This document shows positions 29,595 to 33,792 of a stretch of DNA of 33,792 bases, one piece after another. The notes under the pieces were generated by a model. It had not been told where the DNA came from. It worked only from the letters and a program-made list of their open reading frames with translations, and did no database searches. This DNA comes from a virus. Position 1 is the first letter of the stretch. Each line of letters starts with the position of its first letter. The stretch covers positions 1 to 33,792 of the IMG/VR virus record IMGVR_UViG_3300026518_000004; one strand, given 5' to 3'. Position numbers and translations under genes: made by a program.

Positions 29595-32117
29595 TTAATA
29601 TTGTCTATTCATATTGTATTTTGCATTCATTACCTTATCACTTTCTGAACGGCCCTGTAAGCTTCTTGCTGCTAATCTTTGATCTATTTCTTCTAACATT
29701 TTGACAGTTATAACTGTGTCTCCGTTACTTTGCTTAGAAGCTGATACATTAGCGTTAGAATGGTTATTTATAGTTATATTACCAGCTTTAGAACTTTCTC
29801 CTCCGCCTGAATTTCTAACTCCTAATCTACCTTGCCCGTCTCTTGTTAGAGGCATAATTGCCTCTGGTCCAGCTTCTCCCATAAGCCCAACATTATTACC
29901 CTGCATTGGGAAATATGTTGGAGAATTAACTACTCCACCTGTTGCGTATGCATTAACTTTTTTACCTCCGTCATATACTCCACCATTTGCATTTGCAAAT
30001 AGAGAAGAAAAACCTCCACCGGAACCACCTGTTGCTGCTTGTATTGCCTTCATTACTATCATTTTAGTAATCATTTGTTGTATCATTTTTAATATAGAAG
30101 CTGTCATTTGCTTCATAGTTTCCTCTAAATTTAGAGATCCTTCTGCTGCTTGATCAAATAAACTATTCATTGAATTAGCCATTATATTTTCTGTGCTCTG
30201 AAGCATTGAATTTACCATTCCTGAATAATTACTTGATCTTGATTCTAAATCATTCATATAAGTATTAAATCCAGCTGATAAACTTGTTTGACTTTCTAAC
30301 TCTTGATCTCTTAATCCTGCATATTTTAATTTTAATTCGTCAACTTTAACATTTTCTAAATCTAACTGTTCTTGCTTAGAATAGTCACTTGATAATAATT
30401 CTTGCTTGTACAAATTCATTTCAGTAAGTTGTGCTTTTTCATAATTCTTTGTTTGCTCGTAATAAAATAAATCGTTTTGTAGCTTTTGATTATTTATTTC
30501 TGCATTTTTATCTGCTTCATTTGACTTTATTTCTTTAGTTTTAACAGCTTTAAATTGTTCAACTTGCTTAGGTGTAAATTTATCTGAAGCTAACATAGCA
30601 GCAACTTGAGCATTTAGTTCTATTGTAGCAGCTTTAGATTCTTGACCTATCGCTCTTAAATAATCAGTAAATCCTATAGATTTAACGCCAGATTGAGCGT
30701 CTTTAATAGAATTAATACCGTCTGATAAAGTTCCATTCATTGCTCCTGCAACTTTTGCATTTTTTGCAACTTTTTCATTTTCATTTGCAAGTTCTCTAGA
30801 TACTTTAATTGATTCTATTTCTGCTAATGTTTTATCTCTCATTGGAGCTTTTAATTTATCTATAACAGATACCATATCTTCTATTACTTTTGCCTTATTC
30901 TTTTCAGCTACAACATAGTTTTTAGCTGTTTTAAAACCTTCTTCAGCAAGCTTTGCATTTTCAACTTGACTACTTTTTCTTATTTCTATTACCTTCTTAT
31001 CTAATTCTTTATATGTTTTTACAAGTCCGTCAGCTTGTTTTTGAAATTTATCACCAGGCATTATATTTGCTAAAGATTGTCTTATTGACCAAGCTATTTT
31101 TACTATAGTTTTTTGAGTTTCTATAAATGATATTGTCATATTATTTAGTTGAATCTTTATTGCATTAGACACTATAGTAAATCCAGATCCAAATGCATTT
31201 ACACCTTTTGACAAAAATCCAAAAGTTTTTATTAGTGCTACCAAACCTTCTAATGAACCTCTAATCATTAATCTCATTACATTTCCAAATGTTTGAATAG
31301 ATTTTGTATCTGGTGCTAAATTATCAAATTCTTTAATAAGTATTGATACTGATTCTTTAACATTATCAAATAGTCCACTTTCTGCTGCTATTTTTTGTTG
31401 CAGTTGTGTATATGCGTCTGCAACATTTGAAGTTAAACCCTCATATGTTCTAGATAATTTATCCATTCCTCCCTTATATTTACTGTTAAATATTGCACTC
31501 AACGTAGATTCAATTATCTTTTTATTATTCTCTAAAACTATTGTTTTAGCGTCACCACTTGCATTTGTCCAAGCATAAACTATTTTATCTCCAGCTATCG
31601 CACCTTTAATTCCAAGATCTACAAGTCTTTCATTTTGTCCTGTTACTGCGTCAGCCATAGCTTCTACTACTTGTATAACGTCTTTACCCATTCCTGCTGC
31701 AGCGTCTCCATATGTTCTAAGATTATTAGTATCAAGACCAAATGATTTCATTTTCACATAAGCTTCTGTTACTTTTTCTAATTCAAATGGTGTTGTCTTA
31801 GCAAAATCTTTAATCCATTCAAAGCTCTTTTTAGCCTTTTTATTAGAACCTTCAAGTGTGCTAAGGATAGCTTCATATCTTTCAAAAGCTGCAGCAGTTT
31901 TAATTATACCTTTTACAAAACCTGCACTTACTTCTAAACCTTTAGAAACAGCAACATATCCAGCAAGTGCCTTAGTCATATTACCTACAGTTTTACTAAA
32001 TCCTGATAAATCTTTTTGAGTTTTTTTAGAAGTGGATCCTAATTTTTTAAGATCTTTTTCTAATCTATCAATCTTAGTTCCTTGTTCTTTTAATTGCAAT
32101 TCAATTTGAAATTTCAT
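29595..32117 (-). CDS. Tape measure protein
   Basis: This 840-residue protein sets tail length. N-terminal basic coiled coil (IDRLEKDLKKLGSTSKKTQK) leads to the TMP_2-type segment (KTTPFELEKVTEAYVKMKSF, about residues 106-127, and GMGKDVIQVVEAMADAVTGQ). Helical repeats follow (380-640). Gly-rich C-terminus (FANANGGVYDGGKK, ATGGVVNSPTYFPMQ, MGEAGPEAIMPL) is typical of lambda-like tape measures. It is the longest gene, following the chaperone frameshift pair. Its Shine-Dalgarno AGAGGT overlaps the stop of the T-like extension at 32131. Tail length would be roughly 120-130 nm by the usual scaling, if the protein is unprocessed. Confidence 0.9.
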   Translation of the reverse strand: MKFQIELQLKEQGTKIDRLEKDLKKLGSTSKKTQKDLSGFSKTVGNMTKALAGYVAVSKGLEVSAGFVKGIIKTAAAFERYEAILSTLEGSNKKAKKSFEWIKDFAKTTPFELEKVTEAYVKMKSFGLDTNNLRTYGDAAAGMGKDVIQVVEAMADAVTGQNERLVDLGIKGAIAGDKIVYAWTNASGDAKTIVLENNKKIIESTLSAIFNSKYKGGMDKLSRTYEGLTSNVADAYTQLQQKIAAESGLFDNVKESVSILIKEFDNLAPDTKSIQTFGNVMRLMIRGSLEGLVALIKTFGFLSKGVNAFGSGFTIVSNAIKIQLNNMTISFIETQKTIVKIAWSIRQSLANIMPGDKFQKQADGLVKTYKELDKKVIEIRKSSQVENAKLAEEGFKTAKNYVVAEKNKAKVIEDMVSVIDKLKAPMRDKTLAEIESIKVSRELANENEKVAKNAKVAGAMNGTLSDGINSIKDAQSGVKSIGFTDYLRAIGQESKAATIELNAQVAAMLASDKFTPKQVEQFKAVKTKEIKSNEADKNAEINNQKLQNDLFYYEQTKNYEKAQLTEMNLYKQELLSSDYSKQEQLDLENVKVDELKLKYAGLRDQELESQTSLSAGFNTYMNDLESRSSNYSGMVNSMLQSTENIMANSMNSLFDQAAEGSLNLEETMKQMTASILKMIQQMITKMIVMKAIQAATGGSGGGFSSLFANANGGVYDGGKKVNAYATGGVVNSPTYFPMQGNNVGLMGEAGPEAIMPLTRDGQGRLGVRNSGGGESSKAGNITINNHSNANVSASKQSNGDTVITVKMLEEIDQRLAARSLQGRSESDKVMNAKYNMNRQY

Positions 32118-32130
32118 TATTAAATACCTC

Positions 32131-32499
32131 TTATATCATTTCTTTATTTTTATCTTTTAATTCTATATCTATTTCTTGAATTATATCTAAAAACAACTCT
32201 ACTTCTAAATCTGATAAAAACATACTTAAATAATTCATTATTCCAGGAATGTCTAATTTATTATTATGATTAACTATCTGTAAACTGTTAAATACTAATT
32301 TAAGCTGTGAATCTATTTTTAAAGAAGAGTCTGGACGTTTAAATTTACATACAAATTCACCGTTATTTTCTTCATAATTAATATTGTTTGGATTGTTTTT
32401 TAAAACACATGGAGTTTCTTTCTTTTGTTTTTTAGTGTGTTTTATGCAAATAGCGCAAGTTTCAGAGTTGAAAAGCGACCATTTGCATAATTTTATTAT
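32131..32499 (-). CDS. Tail assembly chaperone -1 frameshift extension (T-like)
   Basis: This 122-codon frame has no upstream start of its own and is reached by a -1 slip from the end of 32496-32846. Zero-frame reads ACT AAA AAA AAA TAA, with nine A's at 32507-32499. An A-AAA-AAA slip continues ATA ATA AAA and stays open to TAA at 32131. The extension contains KLCKWSLFNSETCAICI, with CxxC-type cysteines that may bind zinc, and an acidic helical C-terminus (EVELFLDIIQEIDIELKDK). This matches the G/GT chaperone of lambda, with a predicted fusion of 238 residues. The tape measure Shine-Dalgarno overlaps its stop. Confidence 0.85.
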   Translation of the reverse strand: MIKLCKWSLFNSETCAICIKHTKKQKKETPCVLKNNPNNINYEENNGEFVCKFKRPDSSLKIDSQLKLVFNSLQIVNHNNKLDIPGIMNYLSMFLSDLEVELFLDIIQEIDIELKDKNKEMI

Positions 32500-32846
32500 T
32501 TTTTTTTAGTATCTGTTACCTTTTTTGAAGCATTAGATATTACTTTTTCAGCAAAAGCTGGATTAAAATCAAATATAGCAGCTTTATTTTTATTATTACA
32601 TTCTAAATCTTTACCTTCTCCGTCCTCTATTCCTTTCCAAGAGATTACAGTATTAACAAAAATAGATTTTGCATAATCCATTAATTCTTGTTCAGAAGTT
32701 TTTTCAGATTTAATATCGAATTCGTCCATAATTTCTAAGTTTTCTTTATAAGTTAACACTTTTATAGATAATTCAAATTTATCGTCTTCAATTTCTAAAT
32801 CTTTTTCATTTACTTTTACGATAGTATGTTTAACATTTAATTTCAT
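32496..32846 (-). CDS. Tail assembly chaperone (G-like)
   Basis: This 116-residue protein precedes the tape measure. It starts MKLNVKHTIVKVNEKDLEIE. It contains ISWKGIEDGEGKDLECNNK near residues 70-88, a pattern common in tail assembly chaperones, and ends in lysines within a slippery A-run. The short form and the frameshifted long form would coat the tape measure before tube assembly. It has its own TTGACT-type promoter (32876-32904). Confidence 0.8.
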   Translation of the reverse strand: MKLNVKHTIVKVNEKDLEIEDDKFELSIKVLTYKENLEIMDEFDIKSEKTSEQELMDYAKSIFVNTVISWKGIEDGEGKDLECNNKNKAAIFDFNPAFAEKVISNASKKVTDTKKK

Positions 32847-32875
32847 TATATAACCTCTCTTTTTTAATTATGGAA

Positions 32876-32904
32876 ATTATACAATGTTTAAATATTAAAG
32901 TCAA
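32876..32904 (-). promoter_or_regulatory. Late promoter C (TTGACT-N17-TATAAT)
   Basis: The minus strand has TTGACT (32899-32904), 17 bp and TATAAT (32876-32881), 30 bp before the chaperone ATG. It overlaps the end of the small gene at 32906-33112. Confidence 0.75.
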
Positions 32905-32905
32905 T

Positions 32906-33112
32906 TTAACGTTTTCGTTGATTTAATTCTTTTAAAGTTAATCTATCATTTATATATTTTTGATATTTAAATTCTTTTTTAAGTTTTTTTATTTCATTAT
33001 GTTTATCAAAATAATAATTAAAGTCTTTTTTAACAGTAGTGTAAATTGGATTATTGTAGTTAGATTTTGCATATATTGATAAAGATATCAACATGATAAG
33101 TAGTATTTTCAT
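32906..33112 (-). CDS. Small secreted protein
   Basis: This 68-residue protein has an N-terminal signal peptide (MKILLIMLISLSIYA, cleavage likely near residue 15) and a basic mature part of about 53 residues (KKDFNYYFDKHNEIKKLKKE). It is inserted between the tail tube and chaperone genes, where nothing is required. Small secreted phage proteins expressed late may block superinfection or act in the periplasm. That is inference. GAGGT Shine-Dalgarno present. Confidence 0.55.
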   Translation of the reverse strand: MKILLIMLISLSIYAKSNYNNPIYTTVKKDFNYYFDKHNEIKKLKKEFKYQKYINDRLTLKELNQRKR

Positions 33113-33163
33113 TTTATTAACCTCTTTCTTAGATTATATCTAAAAGAGAAGTTAAATTCTTAA

Positions 33164-33183
33164 ACTAGGTATTTAAACCTAGT
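33164..33183 (-). terminator. Terminator overlapping the tail tube stop
   Basis: ACTAGGT (33164-33170) and ACCTAGT (33177-33183) pair perfectly around ATTTAA. The stem contains the stop codon of the tail tube gene (TAG at 33179-33181). The T-tract is short (TTTAAGAATTT on the minus strand), so partial termination is likely. Confidence 0.5.
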
Positions 33184-33792
33184 AAGTAGCTTTTGTATTT
33201 AAAAGTTCAAAAACAATAGCGTCGTTTACACCGTCTTTAAACGGTCTATATGTTACAGTTGTTGAAATAGCAGTTGGAGAACTAATTTCAGGTGTTACAG
33301 GTGTTAATGTTCCTGTTGGCATAGTTATTTTTAAACTATCTCCAGTATTATTTACACATTCAATAACTATATCAAACTCTTTACCTAATTTGCTTTCTTC
33401 AATAAATCTAGCGTTTGAAGCGTCAAATAAAAGTGTTAATTCGCAGCTAATAGAAACTTTACCGTCAAAAACTTTACCAACTAGTCCTTTATCGTTTAAA
33501 AGACGTTTACCTTCAGAATTGTTAGCAAATGTAAATGCCATTGTTTCAACAGTTGCAGTAATTGCGTCACCACTTGTAGAAGTAATACCAACTTCGAAAT
33601 GCTCGAACGATTGGTCATTAAGCACTGCTACGTTAGCTATACCATATAATGAATCGTCAGCTGCTACTAAAGCTTGCTTAATACCGTTAACAAGAACTAT
33701 ATCATTACCTGTAACTGATTCTATCTTATTAGTTTCAGAAACATTTAAAACTATAGTAGTAGCTGTAACGTCTATTTCTAAACTTCTTGAAA
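33179..33792 (-). CDS. Tail tube protein, C-terminal part (joins the start of the window)
   Basis: This is the end of the 457-residue tail tube protein begun at 887. It contains VLNDQSFEHFEVGITSTSGD (starting near 33628), then beta-rich segments ending NTKATY at 33182. Bases 33666-33792 duplicate positions 1-127 and keep frame. The stop lies inside the terminator hairpin. The segment PTAISTTVTYRPF is typical of strand-rich tube or Ig-like domains. Confidence 0.75.
   Translation of the reverse strand, partial: SRSLEIDVTATTIVLNVSETNKIESVTGNDIVLVNGIKQALVAADDSLYGIANVAVLNDQSFEHFEVGITSTSGDAITATVETMAFTFANNSEGKRLLNDKGLVGKVFDGKVSISCELTLLFDASNARFIEESKLGKEFDIVIECVNNTGDSLKITMPTGTLTPVTPEISSPTAISTTVTYRPFKDGVNDAIVFELLNTKATY
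33666..33792. repeat. Terminal overlap, copy 2 of the circle-closing repeat
   Basis: Identical to 1-127. See that entry. Confidence 0.95.

Noticed and set aside
1-33792. UGA or other stop-codon reassignment
   Set aside because: All long genes end normally at TAA, TAG or TGA, and conserved Trp positions use TGG. The standard code fits.
1-33792. Lysogeny module
   Set aside because: I looked for integrase, excisionase, CI/Cro-like repressors and partition proteins among all genes and saw none; unknown early proteins could hide a regulator.

Overview
The window is one complete circular (or circularly permuted) genome of a small tailed phage, opened inside the tail-tube gene. Bases 1-127 recur exactly at 33666-33792, so the unique length is 33,665 bp and the tail-tube gene runs across the join. 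The DNA is very AT-rich, most genes start behind a GAGGT-type Shine-Dalgarno, and the standard genetic code fits. The tail tip resembles the lambda I/J/K/L set (siphovirus-like) and there is an Rz/Rz1-type spanin pair, so the host should be an AT-rich Gram-negative bacterium. Campylobacterota (Arcobacter-like) or Fusobacteriota are reasonable guesses, but nothing in the sequence settles which. I see no integrase, repressor, partition gene or DNA polymerase, so the phage looks lytic and host-dependent for replication.

Late genes are on the minus strand and read from about 13.8 kb down through the join to about 20.8 kb. The order is: small membrane genes, i-spanin, o-spanin, terminase small and large subunits, portal, MuF-like head protein, scaffold, major capsid, RuvC resolvase, HeH-domain protein, connectors, tail terminator, tail tube, tail-assembly chaperone with a -1 frameshift, tape measure, DUF1833-like protein, NlpC/P60-like protease, I/J-like tip protein, a set of fibre-like proteins (three with a CBM5/12-like module), M15 endolysin, holin-like and XhlA-like proteins. 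A small plus-strand gene island (6400-7045) sits inside this operon.

Early genes are on the plus strand (13.9-20.6 kb): a run of small unknown proteins, an SF3 (DUF5906/D5-like) helicase, and a TnpB-family RNA-guided nuclease homologue with a non-canonical active site. About 160 bp after tnpB lies a strongly structured candidate non-coding RNA behind its own extended -10 promoter.

Regulation is unusually visible. Five early units have a repeated promoter-like element, AAAAGTCCCC then GTATATAGTA, with exactly 21 bp between the two G residues in every copy. Four late units have TTGACT-N17-TATAAT promoters. Two of these lie at the edge of two duplicated, about 340-bp, gene-free blocks filled with TGTAAGA/TCTTACA repeats phased at 11, 11 and 9 bp.

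The whole genome lacks the tetranucleotide GATG/CATC. GATA, GATT and GATC are all common, and aspartate codons switch to GAC before a codon starting with G. This looks like extreme escape from a GATG-recognising restriction or defence system.
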